A stretch of DNA of 64,000 bases. Origin: Arsenicicoccus sp. oral taxon 190 (GTDB lineage: Bacteria > Actinomycetota > Actinomycetes > Actinomycetales > Dermatophilaceae). The notes under the pieces were generated by a model. It ran no database searches, was not told the DNA's origin, and saw nothing but the letters and a program-made list of their open reading frames with translations. The DNA lies in the NCBI RefSeq assembly GCF_001189535.1, contig NZ_CP012070.1, positions 1,736,001 through 1,800,000 on the forward strand. The letters are read 5' to 3'. Positions 49,668 to 57,723 of this stretch are shown piece after piece. The position numbers were made by a program, and so were the translations under genes. How positions within the stretch are numbered: the stretch's first letter is position 1; each line of letters starts with the position of its first letter.

Positions 49668-50035
49668 GAGGCGGCGCGACTGCCGTCCCGGCAGATCGGG
49701 TGAGTCTGTGGCTGGTCTACGAGCAGCGGACTCACCCGGTGTGCGTCGGGCGGTGGGTCGCGGAGGCTTGCCTGCCCGTATGCCGGTCCCGCCGTCATGA
49801 GGGTTGACGGCATACGTCAAGGCTCCTGACCATGCGCCGACGGCATCCCCCCGCTGCCGGTGCTCAGCGCCACCACGGTCCCGGCCGCGCACGCCCATCG
49901 CAGCGGCCCGGTGGTCACCGCCGAGCTCGCCAGCGCGGCGCACCCCCACAGCACCAGCAGCCGGCGGGCGGGTCACGGGCCGTGCGTCCGCGAGCGCCCC
50001 GGAATCCCCGGCTGCCGAACCGCGTTGAGGGGCGC
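49668..50035. other. Non-coding region with two inverted repeats
   Basis: No convincing gene. Inverted repeats: GGGTGAGTC (49698-49706) with GACTCACCC (49729-49737), and the palindrome TTGACG-GCATA-CGTCAA (49804-49820). On the minus strand, about 49860-49980 encodes a hydrophobic stretch (RLLVLWGCAALASSAV), perhaps a membrane-protein remnant. GTATGCC heptamers reappear here, suggesting return to resident chromosome. Confidence 0.45.
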
Positions 50036-51094
50036 ATGAAGGCCTTCGGATTCCTCAGCTTCGGCCACTACGGCTACGGGCGGGGCCCTGGCGACCCGAG
50101 TGCCCGCGAGTCACTGCTGGACGCCATCGAGATCGCCCGCCAGGCCGACGAGCTCGGCGTCAACGGCGCGTACTTCCGGGTGCACCACTTCGCTCGCCAG
50201 TCCGCGAGCCCGATGCCGCTGCTCGCCGCCATCGCCGCGACGACGCAGCGCATCGAGGTCGGCACCGGCGTGATCGACATGCGCTACGAGAACCCCCTCT
50301 ACCTCGCCGAGGAGGCCGCCCAGCTCGACCTCATCGCCGGCAACCGGATCGCCCTCGGCATCTCCCGCGGCAGCCCCGAGCCGGCACGCCGCGGCTGGGA
50401 GGCGTTCGGCTACACGGGGTCCGAGGACCCGCGCGGGGCGGACATCGCCCGCACCAAGTTCGAGACCTTCCTCGACGCCGTCTCCGGCGGGTGGATGGCC
50501 GACGCCGACCCCTCCCAGTTCGGTCCCGGGGGCCGGCTGCGGGTCGAGCCCCAGTCGCCCGGCCTCGCCGAGCGCATCTGGTGGGGTGCCGGCAGCCGCG
50601 ACACCGCCGAGTGGACGGGCCGGCTCGGGCTCAACCTCATGAGCTCGACGCTGCTCACCGAGGCCACCGGCGCGTCCTTCGCGGACCTGCAGCGCGAGCA
50701 GATCGAGCGCTACCGCACGGCCTTCCGCGAGGCCGGCCACGAGCGGGTGCCGCGGGTGTCGGTGAGCCGTAGCGTCTTCCCGATCGTGGACAGCGGCGAC
50801 CTGATGTGGGGCCAGCTGCGCGGCGGCGGCAGCGACCAGGTCGGCACGATCGACGGCTTCACCTCGACCTTCGGCAAGTCGTATGTCGGAGAGCCCGACC
50901 GCCTCATCACCGAGCTGCAGGCCGACGCCGCCGTCCAGGCCGCGGACACGCTGATGCTGACCATCCCGTCGCAGCTCGGCCCGGAGGCCAACGTGAAGAT
51001 CCTGCGCGACTTCGCCGAGCACGTGGCGCCCGCCCTCGGGTGGGAGCCCAACCAGCAGGGCCCCGTCAGCGGGTACGCCGACCCGCCTCGGTGA
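50036..51094 (+). CDS. LLM-class flavin/F420-dependent oxidoreductase
   Basis: 352 aa luciferase-like TIM barrel: FGFLSFGHYGYGRG, EIARQADELGVNGAYFRVHH, GTGVIDMRYENPLYLAEEAA, RIALGISRGSPEPARRGW and WWGAGSRDTAEWTGRLGLN fit the family's flavin-binding strands. It could use FMN or F420; the sequence does not decide. The substrate is unknown. The 3' end overlaps the convergent APC permease by 29 bp. Confidence 0.88.
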   Translation: MKAFGFLSFGHYGYGRGPGDPSARESLLDAIEIARQADELGVNGAYFRVHHFARQSASPMPLLAAIAATTQRIEVGTGVIDMRYENPLYLAEEAAQLDLIAGNRIALGISRGSPEPARRGWEAFGYTGSEDPRGADIARTKFETFLDAVSGGWMADADPSQFGPGGRLRVEPQSPGLAERIWWGAGSRDTAEWTGRLGLNLMSSTLLTEATGASFADLQREQIERYRTAFREAGHERVPRVSVSRSVFPIVDSGDLMWGQLRGGGSDQVGTIDGFTSTFGKSYVGEPDRLITELQADAAVQAADTLMLTIPSQLGPEANVKILRDFAEHVAPALGWEPNQQGPVSGYADPPR

Positions 51095-52520
51095 CCACCG
51101 GTCCCTCGGCGCCCTCTCGCACGGCGCCCTCTCGCTCGGCGTCCTCGTCACGGTCGGGGCCGCGCAGGCGCTGGGCGACCACCAGCACGACCAAGGCCGC
51201 GAGGCCGGTCCACAGGGCCGGCCTCGTGGCGTCCCCGGCGGCGAGCAGCGCGAGCACGCCCACCATGAAGGCGATCGCGAGCCAGCTGCCGACGGGCCAC
51301 GCCGGCGCCGCGAACGCGCCGGCACCCTCGCGCCGGCGCATCGCCTGGTGCGACAGCAGGATCATCAGCCACACGAAGACCGTCGCGAAGCTCGCGACCG
51401 ACGCGATGAGCACGAAGACCCCTCCGGGCATGACCAGCTGCAGGACCAGGGCCACGACCAGCGCGACCGCCACCATGCCCACCGCCACGAACGGCACACC
51501 GCGGGCGTTGGTGCGCGCGAAGGAGGCCGGAGCGTCCCCCTGGTCGGCGAGCCCGTGCAGCATCCGGCCGATGGAGAAGGTGATCGCGTTGAGCGCGGAG
51601 AACGCCGCCGTGATGACGACCGCGTTGAGGACGTTGGCGGCGGCCGGCAGCCCCACCGTGTCGAAGATCTGCACGAACGCGCTGGACCGGCCGGTGATCG
51701 TCGACCACGGCGCCAGGCACAGGACCACGCCGACCGCGCCCACGTAGAAGAGCAGCACCCGCCACGGGATCGTGTTGATGGCGCGGGGGATCGCCCGCAC
51801 CGGGTCCTCGGCCTCGGCCGCCGACAGCCCGAGCGTCTCGATGCCACCGAACGCGAAGACGACGACGGTCAGGGAGAGCAGCACCCCCCAGGCGCCATAC
51901 GGCGCGAACCCACCGTCCGACCAGAGGTTGTGCACCCCCACCTGGGCGCCTCCAGGCGTGTCGAGCCCGAGCGCCAGGATCACGACGCCCGCCACGATCA
52001 TCGCGACGATCGCCGTCACCTTGATCAGGGACAGCCAGAACTCCGTCTCGCCGAACACCCTCACGTGGATCAGGTTGAGCGCCGTGACCAGCGCGATCGT
52101 CGCGACCACCCAGCACCAGCCCGGCACCTGCGGCCACCAGTGACCGAGGTAGATCGTCAGCGCCGTCACGTCCGCGACCGCGACGACGAGCATCTCGAGC
52201 ACGAACATCCAGCCGGTCACGAACCCCGCGAGCGGCCCCAGGTGGGTGCGCGCGTAGCGGCCGAAGGAGCCGGCGCCGGGGTCGCGCACCGCCATCTCCC
52301 CGAGCGCCCGCATCACCATGAAGACCGCGAGCCCGGAGGCGAGGTAGCCCAGCAGCACGGCCGGCCCGGCCAGCCGGATCGCGTCGGCGGACCCGTAGAA
52401 CAGGCCCGTCCCGATCGCCGAGCCCAGCGCGATGAACTGCACGTGCCGGGTCGACAGGCCCCGGACCAGGGTGTGCGGCGCGGCGGGGGAACGTCGGCTC
52501 GGCGACGACGAAGACGGCAC
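51066..52520 (-). CDS. APC-family amino acid permease
   Basis: 484 aa from GTG at 52520, which has an SD (AGGAAGG). An upstream in-phase extension to 52568 is less likely. Twelve hydrophobic segments. The first helix has the amino-acid-transporter signature QFIALGSAIGTGLFYGSADA, followed by VMRALGEMAVRDPGAGSFGR and FGGIETLGLSAAEAEDPVRA, as in AAT-type proton/amino-acid symporters (GABA, proline or histidine branch). It takes up amino acids across the inner membrane. It is divergent from the hemerythrin gene by 92 bp. Confidence 0.92.
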   Translation of the reverse strand: MPSSSSPSRRSPAAPHTLVRGLSTRHVQFIALGSAIGTGLFYGSADAIRLAGPAVLLGYLASGLAVFMVMRALGEMAVRDPGAGSFGRYARTHLGPLAGFVTGWMFVLEMLVVAVADVTALTIYLGHWWPQVPGWCWVVATIALVTALNLIHVRVFGETEFWLSLIKVTAIVAMIVAGVVILALGLDTPGGAQVGVHNLWSDGGFAPYGAWGVLLSLTVVVFAFGGIETLGLSAAEAEDPVRAIPRAINTIPWRVLLFYVGAVGVVLCLAPWSTITGRSSAFVQIFDTVGLPAAANVLNAVVITAAFSALNAITFSIGRMLHGLADQGDAPASFARTNARGVPFVAVGMVAVALVVALVLQLVMPGGVFVLIASVASFATVFVWLMILLSHQAMRRREGAGAFAAPAWPVGSWLAIAFMVGVLALLAAGDATRPALWTGLAALVVLVVAQRLRGPDRDEDAEREGAVREGAEGPVVTEAGRRTR

Positions 52521-52612
52521 GGTGGTCCTTCCTGGGGGCGACCGGGCCAGGTTAGACGTCCAGGCCACGGGTATGCCGCGGGTGACACATGGCGGTATCG
52601 AGGAGGCACCGA

Positions 52613-53158
52613 GTGGACATCACCGAGATCATCCTGGACCAGCACGACCAGCAGCGGACGGCGTTCGCGCAGCTGGAGGAGTGGCCCAAGAAGGACATCG
52701 AGGGACTGACGGCGCTGTGGCAGCGGCTGCAGATCTTCCTGGAGACGCACGCCGAGGCCGAGGAGCGGTTCTTCTACCCGCACCTGCTCGACAAGGGCAC
52801 CGGCGCTGCGGACGCCGACGACGGCACCGTCGAGGGCGAGGTCGAGGACGCGATCAAGGACCACAACAAGCTACGCGACGCGATCCGCCGGGCCGGCAAG
52901 GAGAAGGTCGGCTCGGACGCCTGGTGGGAGGCCGTCACCGACGCCGACGTCGCCAACTCCGACCACATGGCGGAGGAGGAGCGGCAGGACCTGCGCGACT
53001 TCCGCGACCACGCGGGGCTGCAGCAGCGTCACGACATCGCCGTGGAGTTCCTGCGCTGGCAGGCCCAGAAGGCGGCCGACGGGATCAAGCCCGTCAACAA
53101 GGACGCCGAGGCGTATGTCGAGAACCCCGAGGCCGAGCTCCGCTCCGCCGAGGGCTGA
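52613..53158 (+). CDS. Hemerythrin domain-containing protein
   Basis: 181 aa from GTG at 52613, with SD GAGGAGG. It is a four-helix-bundle HHE protein with iron ligands in IILDQHDQQRTAF, ETHAEAEERFFYPHLLD, IKDHNKLRDAIR and ANSDHMAEEE. The diiron site would bind O2 or NO, and such proteins serve in oxygen or nitric-oxide sensing or protection. A long acidic loop (residues 62-78) and an acidic C-terminus are present. It ends before a hairpin shared with the convergent response regulator gene. Confidence 0.9.
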   Translation: MDITEIILDQHDQQRTAFAQLEEWPKKDIEGLTALWQRLQIFLETHAEAEERFFYPHLLDKGTGAADADDGTVEGEVEDAIKDHNKLRDAIRRAGKEKVGSDAWWEAVTDADVANSDHMAEEERQDLRDFRDHAGLQQRHDIAVEFLRWQAQKAADGIKPVNKDAEAYVENPEAELRSAEG

Positions 53159-53176
53159 GGACCGTCCCTGCCGCCT

Positions 53177-53214
53177 GACCTGCCGGCGTCCTGACCGACC
53201 TGCGCCGGCAGGTC
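53177..53214. terminator. Bidirectional terminator hairpin
   Basis: Perfect 12-bp arms GACCTGCCGGCG (53177-53188) and CGCCGGCAGGTC (53203-53214), loop 14 nt, between convergent hemerythrin and response regulator stops. A further GGCAGGTCAGCG copy overlaps the regulator's 3' end. Confidence 0.7.
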
Positions 53215-53226
53215 AACGCGGGCAGG

Positions 53227-53904
53227 TCAGCGCAGGCGGGGCCGGACCAGGCCGAGCTCGCAGCCCCGGACGACGGCCTGCACCCGGCTGAGCACGCCCA
53301 TCTTGGTCATGAGTCGACCGAGCCGGGCCTTGACCGTGGCTTCGCTGAGGTCGAGCTCCCGGGCGATCTGGGCTTTGCCGAGACCCTCGGCGAGCAGCTC
53401 GAGCACGCGCGCCTCGCCGTCGGACAGGGCGGTGCGCACCCGGGCCGCCTCCGCCGCGAGCTCCGGCGGGCGTGACCTGCCGGATCTCACCTCGTCCACC
53501 ACCGCGGCCACCACCTGCTCGTCCAGGCTGCCGCGGCCCTCGACGACGGCGCGGGCCGAGGCGACCAGCTGCTCCGGCGTCGCGTCCTTGAGCACGTATC
53601 CCGCCGCGCCGGCCCGCAGCATGGGCACCACGGCCCCGGTGGCCGCGAAGGTCGTCACCGCGAGCACCCTTGCTGCCGGCCACTGCTCGAGGACCCGGGC
53701 GGTGGCGGCGACGCCGCTCAGGCGGGGCATGTGCAGGTCCATCAGCACCACGTCGGGCCGGTGGGCGAGGACCGCCTCGACCGCCTCGTCCCCGTCGGTG
53801 GCCTCCGCCACGACCTCGAACTCGCCGCCCGCCTCCAGGAAGTGCACCAGCGCCCCCCGCATCAGGGCCTGGTCGTCGGCGACGACGGCGCGATGGTCGG
53901 CCAT
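53227..53904 (-). CDS. NarL/LuxR-type response regulator
   Basis: 225 aa from the ATG at 53904. An upstream in-phase start at 53946 would put 14 extra residues before the receiver domain. In the receiver domain, acidic pocket residues are in AVVADDQALMRG, phospho-accepting Asp in DVVLMDLHMPRLSG, Thr in VLAVTTFAATG and Lys in GYVLKDATPEQL. The C-terminal LuxR-type HTH (ALSDGEARVLELLAEGLGKA, then REIL-like ARELDLSEATVKARLGRLM) binds DNA. It is divergent from its probable kinase partner at 54032. Confidence 0.93.
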   Translation of the reverse strand: MADHRAVVADDQALMRGALVHFLEAGGEFEVVAEATDGDEAVEAVLAHRPDVVLMDLHMPRLSGVAATARVLEQWPAARVLAVTTFAATGAVVPMLRAGAAGYVLKDATPEQLVASARAVVEGRGSLDEQVVAAVVDEVRSGRSRPPELAAEAARVRTALSDGEARVLELLAEGLGKAQIARELDLSEATVKARLGRLMTKMGVLSRVQAVVRGCELGLVRPRLR

Positions 53905-53966
53905 GGTTACTCCGTAGTACGTCTGTGGTCCGACCAAGTGTTCCACACGTCCTGGGGAGGGCCGAC

Positions 53967-54065
53967 GTGCGTCGAGCCATGAGTGCTGTCCTGGTCACCG
54001 TCATCATGCCGAGCGGCATCTTCGACACCCTGTGCCAGCTCTACCCCCAGCTGTGCGGCCGCTGA
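53967..54065 (+). CDS. Possible 32-aa peptide gene ahead of the histidine kinase
   Basis: GTG at 53967 has a well-spaced SD (GGGGAGG at 53953-53959). The frame reads VRRAMSAVLVTVIM then PSGIFDTLCQLYPQLCGR and a stop at 54063-54065. The peptide is short and hydrophobic, with two cysteines six residues apart near the end (CQLYPQLC). It overlaps the kinase start region, suggesting a coupled leader peptide or a small signal peptide. It could also be chance. The kinase's own start context is weaker than this one. Confidence 0.4.
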   Translation: MRRAMSAVLVTVIMPSGIFDTLCQLYPQLCGR

Positions 54066-55183
54066 CCGCGGCCGTCCCCGGCCGCGTCGGGCTGCCGCGG
54101 TGGCTGGTCCTGGGCCTCGGGCTGCTCGTCCTCGCCTCGGTCCTGGACGACGCGGTCCTGCAGTGGGAGAGCGCCGCGCCGCTGCTCGACCGCCTCACCG
54201 GCATCGCCTCCCAGCTCGGCGCCGCCACCTGCCTGGTCCTGCTCGTCCTCCGGCCGCGCTGGGCCTACCTCGCGCTCGCGGTCACGCTCGCCACGTCCCT
54301 GCTGGCCGGTATGCCGCTCCCCGGGGTCGCCGCGCTCGGCCTGTGCCTCGGGGCCGCCGGCCTGCGACGGTGCCGCCCCACCCTGGCGGCCCTCGCCGGG
54401 GTCTCGGCGGTCTACGCCGGCGCCGTGACGCTGCGCAACCCGCCCGCCGCCGCGGTGCTGTGGCTGGTCGCGCCTGCGCTGACCGTCGTGGTGCTCGGCA
54501 CCTGGGTGGTGGGGACCGCGCTGGCGCAGCGGCGGCAGGCCGAGGAGCGGGCGGCCGAGCTCGAGCACGCCGCCGTCGCCGCGCGCGAGCAGGAGCGGCG
54601 GCTGCTGGCCCGCGAGCTGCACGACGTGGTGGCCCACGGGCTGACGCTGGTGGCGATGCAGGCTTCCGTCATACGGACCACGCAGGACCCGCAGGTGCAG
54701 GAGGGGGCGCGGGCGACCATCGAGACGACCGCGCGGTCCGCGCTGCACGAGCTGCAGCACCTGCTCGGGGTGCTGCGCACCAGCGATGCGATCGCCGCCA
54801 CCGCCGACGCGGCCACCACGGTGCCCGAGACGGTCGAGCAGCTGGTGGCGGACTGCGGGCGGCTGGGCTACGACCTGACGGCGCGGGTCGACGCGGGGGA
54901 GCTGCCCTGCAGCGTGATCCTCGCCATCGACCGGCTGCTGCGGGAGGCGGTCACCAACGTCGTCAAGCACAGCGGCCCCGCGCCCTGCTCCCTCACGATC
55001 CGCCGGGTCGGGTCCACCGTCGCGATCGAGGTGCGCAACCGGCTCGGTGCTCCGCGGCAGCCCGGGCCGTCCCACGGCCACGGGTTGCCCGGCCTCGCCG
55101 AGCGCGTCCGGCTGCTCGGCGGGACCTTCAGCGCCGGGGTGCGGGACGGCCAGTGGGTGCTGCTGGCCTACCTCCCCGTCTGA
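54032..55183 (+). CDS. Two-component sensor histidine kinase (HisKA_3/NarX type)
   Basis: Up to 383 aa. The GTG at 54032 is used provisionally, and a start within the next 30 codons is possible. The N-terminal half has about five helices (LVLGLGLLVLASVLDDAVL, GAATCLVLLVLRP, YLALAVTLATSLLAG and others) and no large periplasmic sensor. The dimerisation/phosphoacceptor box is RRLLARELHDVVAHGLTLVA (His in LHDVVAH). The HATPase domain has REAVTNVVKHSGPAPCSL (N box) and GHGLPGLAERVRLLGG (G box). It pairs with the divergent response regulator at 53227. Confidence 0.92.
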   Translation: MPALPPAVRPLTAAVPGRVGLPRWLVLGLGLLVLASVLDDAVLQWESAAPLLDRLTGIASQLGAATCLVLLVLRPRWAYLALAVTLATSLLAGMPLPGVAALGLCLGAAGLRRCRPTLAALAGVSAVYAGAVTLRNPPAAAVLWLVAPALTVVVLGTWVVGTALAQRRQAEERAAELEHAAVAAREQERRLLARELHDVVAHGLTLVAMQASVIRTTQDPQVQEGARATIETTARSALHELQHLLGVLRTSDAIAATADAATTVPETVEQLVADCGRLGYDLTARVDAGELPCSVILAIDRLLREAVTNVVKHSGPAPCSLTIRRVGSTVAIEVRNRLGAPRQPGPSHGHGLPGLAERVRLLGGTFSAGVRDGQWVLLAYLPV

Positions 55184-55194
55184 GTCGCCCCTCA

Positions 55195-55249
55195 CCGCGA
55201 TCGTGGTCGGTCTGGGCGCCTGGGCAACCACAACCGTCCACGATCGCGG
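55195..55249. repeat. Dispersed hairpin repeat, copy 3
   Basis: Arms CCGCGATCGTGG (55195-55206) and CCACGATCGCGG (55238-55249) equal those of the 17.2-17.5 kb copies. The core GGTCTGGGCGCCTGGGC with CAACCGT is related but diverged. It lies in the convergent gap between the histidine kinase and a secreted-protein gene, where it could act as a terminator. Confidence 0.85.
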
Positions 55250-55286
55250 GGGTGCGGGGGTGGGGGAGGGGGATGGGAGAAGCGGG

Positions 55287-55883
55287 TCAGAAGGTCCCGG
55301 GCAGCCGCCGGCCGAAGTCGCGCACCGTGTGCTGGCGCGAGTCGACGTCGGTGTCGTTGGGCCCGCCCTGGTCGTCCGCGAGGCGGCCGGTCTGGGTGGT
55401 GACCAGGTGCTGCACCAGGCGCCCCTCCCGCGTCAGGCCGTCGTTGAAGCTCAGCGAGGCCACCAGCTGGTCCTCGCCCTTCTCGACCGGGTTCGCGAGC
55501 GTCACGGCGAAGCTGCGCGTGGACGTCGCCGCGTCGAAGCCGAGGTCCCGCACGTGCGCGCCGTGGAAGGACTGCGGCGTGATCACCCGGTCCACGCCCT
55601 GCGGGCCCGACACCGTCTTGACCTTCACGACGGAGCTCGTGAGCGGGTACTCCGCGTAGTAGCGGTCGGAGCCGACGTTCTTGAGGTGGATGGCCACCGA
55701 CCCCGCGAAGCCCGGCGCCTTGAGCGCGGAGACCTGGTAGGAGACGGCCAGGTCGTGAGCGGGGGCGGCGTCGGCGGCGTGGGCCGGGACCGCGGCGGCG
55801 CCGAGAGCGCCCGTGGCGAGGGCTCCGGCGGCGAGCAGGGTCGCGGCGCGGCGCCCGAACGAGGTGCGGCTGCGGGTGGGCAT
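55287..55883 (-). CDS. Secreted protein of unknown function
   Basis: 198 aa from the ATG at 55883. The signal peptide is MPTRSRTSFGRRAATLLAAG with cleavage near AHA-ADA; its basic start and RR might allow Tat export but there is no full Tat motif. The mature part is beta-rich (LAVSYQVSALKAPGFAGSVA, YYAEYPLTSSVVKVKTVSG), like a CARDB- or Ig-like domain. No catalytic residues or cysteines are recognisable. It lies 68 nt downstream of another secreted-protein gene in the same direction, a likely pair. Confidence 0.75.
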   Translation of the reverse strand: MPTRSRTSFGRRAATLLAAGALATGALGAAAVPAHAADAAPAHDLAVSYQVSALKAPGFAGSVAIHLKNVGSDRYYAEYPLTSSVVKVKTVSGPQGVDRVITPQSFHGAHVRDLGFDAATSTRSFAVTLANPVEKGEDQLVASLSFNDGLTREGRLVQHLVTTQTGRLADDQGGPNDTDVDSRQHTVRDFGRRLPGTF

Positions 55884-55951
55884 GGAGGTGGTTCCTTCCG
55901 GGAGGTGGTGGCAGGGCGGCTGGGACGGCATACGGGCTGGTCGGGCGCCGG

Positions 55952-56599
55952 TCACGGCTTGGGGGTGGGAATCTCGGCCGGGTCGCGGTAGATCGAGACC
56001 TGGACGGCGTTGGCCAGCGGCGCCTCGCCCCGGAAGGCCCACGGCGTCGACCACGTGCCGTCGAGCTTGCAGCGCTGCTGGGTGCCCTCGTAGGCGACCG
56101 TGCGGAAGCCGTAGGTGGCCTTGCCCGTGGCGCGCGCGGGCACCTGGTAGGGGCCGATGGTCTGCCCGGCGGTCCAGGCCAGGGAGTAGGAGATGCCCGG
56201 CTTGATGCTGGCCTTGACCCCGGAGAACTCCCCGCCGATGTCACCCTCGAGCTTGAGGGTGATGGTCTCGGTCTTGGAGAGGTTCTGGGTCAGCGGGAGC
56301 GGCGCGTCGGTGCTGTTGTGGGTGTCGATCGTCCCGACGCCGGTGAACTTCTCCTTGACCTCGTAGACCACCGTCCGGTAGTCCTCCCACGGGTTGCACA
56401 CCGGGCGCGGGTTGAGGATGTTGGGCTTGACCTTGGCCGAGCCGTGGGTGGTGTGCACGATCGGGAGCCTGGGGTTGGTCTCCGGCACGTTGGGCCAGGA
56501 GTCCTCGATCGTGTCGGCGTGCGCGGGCAGCGCGCTCAACGCGGTCAGGGCCAGGGTGCCGGCGAGGGCGCCGGCGGTGCGCAGCAGGGGCGTCTTCAT
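55952..56599 (-). CDS. Secreted beta-rich protein of unknown function
   Basis: 215 aa from the ATG at 56599, SD GGAGG. Sec signal MKTPLLRTAGALAGTLALTA, cleavage at AHA-DT. The mature part has alternating Ser/Thr-rich strands (IDTHNSTDAPLPLTQNLSKT, ETITLKLEGDIGGEFSG) and an amphipathic glycine-rich stretch. This pattern recalls aerolysin/ETX-MTX2 beta-pore proteins, but I cannot confirm it. Two cysteines (RPVCNPWED, TQQRCKLDG) could form a disulfide. It is upstream of and co-oriented with the other secreted protein. Confidence 0.7.
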   Translation of the reverse strand: MKTPLLRTAGALAGTLALTALSALPAHADTIEDSWPNVPETNPRLPIVHTTHGSAKVKPNILNPRPVCNPWEDYRTVVYEVKEKFTGVGTIDTHNSTDAPLPLTQNLSKTETITLKLEGDIGGEFSGVKASIKPGISYSLAWTAGQTIGPYQVPARATGKATYGFRTVAYEGTQQRCKLDGTWSTPWAFRGEAPLANAVQVSIYRDPAEIPTPKP

Positions 56600-56792
56600 C
56601 AGGGTCTCCTCCAGAGCGGTCAGGCGTCGTATGCCGTCCCCCCGGGACGGCGACGCACCGGACGCTAGGCCTGCTGCGGCCCGGCCCGGGAGGGGTCCGC
56701 GACGAAGGTCCACGCCGGGGTCGACGAAGGTCGACGTCAGGCCGGCCTGGAGCGGCCGGCGCCGTCAGGCCGGCCTGGGGCGGCCGCTGCCG

Positions 56793-57695
56793 TCAGGCCG
56801 GGACGCCGAGGAACTCGCGCCACCGCGGCAGCTCGCGCCGCGCCTGCGCGAGCCCGAGGTCGTAGCTCTGCTGGAGGCGGGCGACGCGGCGCTCGCCGTT
56901 GCTCACCGGCATCCGGTCGGGGACGAAGACCATCGCCCGGCCCTGCCGCTCCAGCTCCCACAGCTGCTCGCGGGTCTCGTTGTAGCGGCGCCACCGCTGC
57001 AGGATCGCGTCGGCGACGGCGGGGTAGCGGCGGAAGTACCTGCGGTAGAAGGCCGGTCGCCGCTCGGGCCGCTTGACGTAGTCGCGCTCGCGGGTCAGCA
57101 CGACGAGGAACCTGTCGTAGCCGTCCTGCTGCGCGACGTCCAGCGGGATCCCGCCGGAGGGGCCCAGCGCCCCGTCGACGTAGCGCACGTCGTCGATCGT
57201 CGTGATGGGCATGACCACGGGCATCGTGGAGGAGGCCCGCACCCGCACCGTCAGGTCGCGCAGCTGCGGCATGTCCTCGCGGCCCCAGTAGACGTGCTCC
57301 CCGGTGTCGCAGCGCACCGCGCCGATGCGCAGGCGAGCGGGGTTGGCGGTGAAGGTCTCCCAGTCGAAGGGCAGCGCCTGGTCCGGCAGGGAGGTCTCCT
57401 CGTAGATGTACTGCGCATTGAACATCCCCTGCCCGCGCAGGAAGGTCCGCAGGTCGCCAAAGCGCGGGTCCGCGGCGAAGTCGACGAAGGACCGCTTGGC
57501 GCGGGCGGCGTCGCGGGACAGGTAGTTGCAGGTGTGGCTGGAGCCCGCGGAGATCCCGGCGACGTAGTCCAGGTGGATCCCCGCCTGCAGCAGGGTCGTG
57601 ACGACGGCCGCGGTGTAGCTGCCTCGCATCCCGCCGCCCTCGAAGACGAGGGCGGTGTCGGTCACGGTGCTCGTCAGGGCGCTCACGTCGCCCAT
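56793..57695 (-). CDS. Patatin-like phospholipase/acyl hydrolase
   Basis: 300 aa, no signal peptide. Oxyanion hole ALVFEGGGMRGSYTAAV, nucleophile Ser in YVAGISAGSSHTCNYL (GxSxG) and catalytic Asp in RYVDGALGPSGGIPL form the patatin Ser-Asp dyad. The C-terminal helical region (FYRRYFRRYPAVADAILQRW) matches the YjjU/RssA-like subgroup. It hydrolyses acyl chains of lipids in the cytoplasm. It lies 28 nt downstream of the phospholipase C gene and in the same direction, so a shared transcript is likely. Confidence 0.92.
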   Translation of the reverse strand: MGDVSALTSTVTDTALVFEGGGMRGSYTAAVVTTLLQAGIHLDYVAGISAGSSHTCNYLSRDAARAKRSFVDFAADPRFGDLRTFLRGQGMFNAQYIYEETSLPDQALPFDWETFTANPARLRIGAVRCDTGEHVYWGREDMPQLRDLTVRVRASSTMPVVMPITTIDDVRYVDGALGPSGGIPLDVAQQDGYDRFLVVLTRERDYVKRPERRPAFYRRYFRRYPAVADAILQRWRRYNETREQLWELERQGRAMVFVPDRMPVSNGERRVARLQQSYDLGLAQARRELPRWREFLGVPA

Positions 57696-57723
57696 CCTCG
57701 CACCGGACCGTGGGGAGTCGGGG

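Noticed and set aside
53983..55659. Long plus-strand frame starting MLSWSPSSC over the histidine kinase
   Set aside because: It is an Arg/Ala-rich shadow of the kinase frame, which carries H, N and G boxes.
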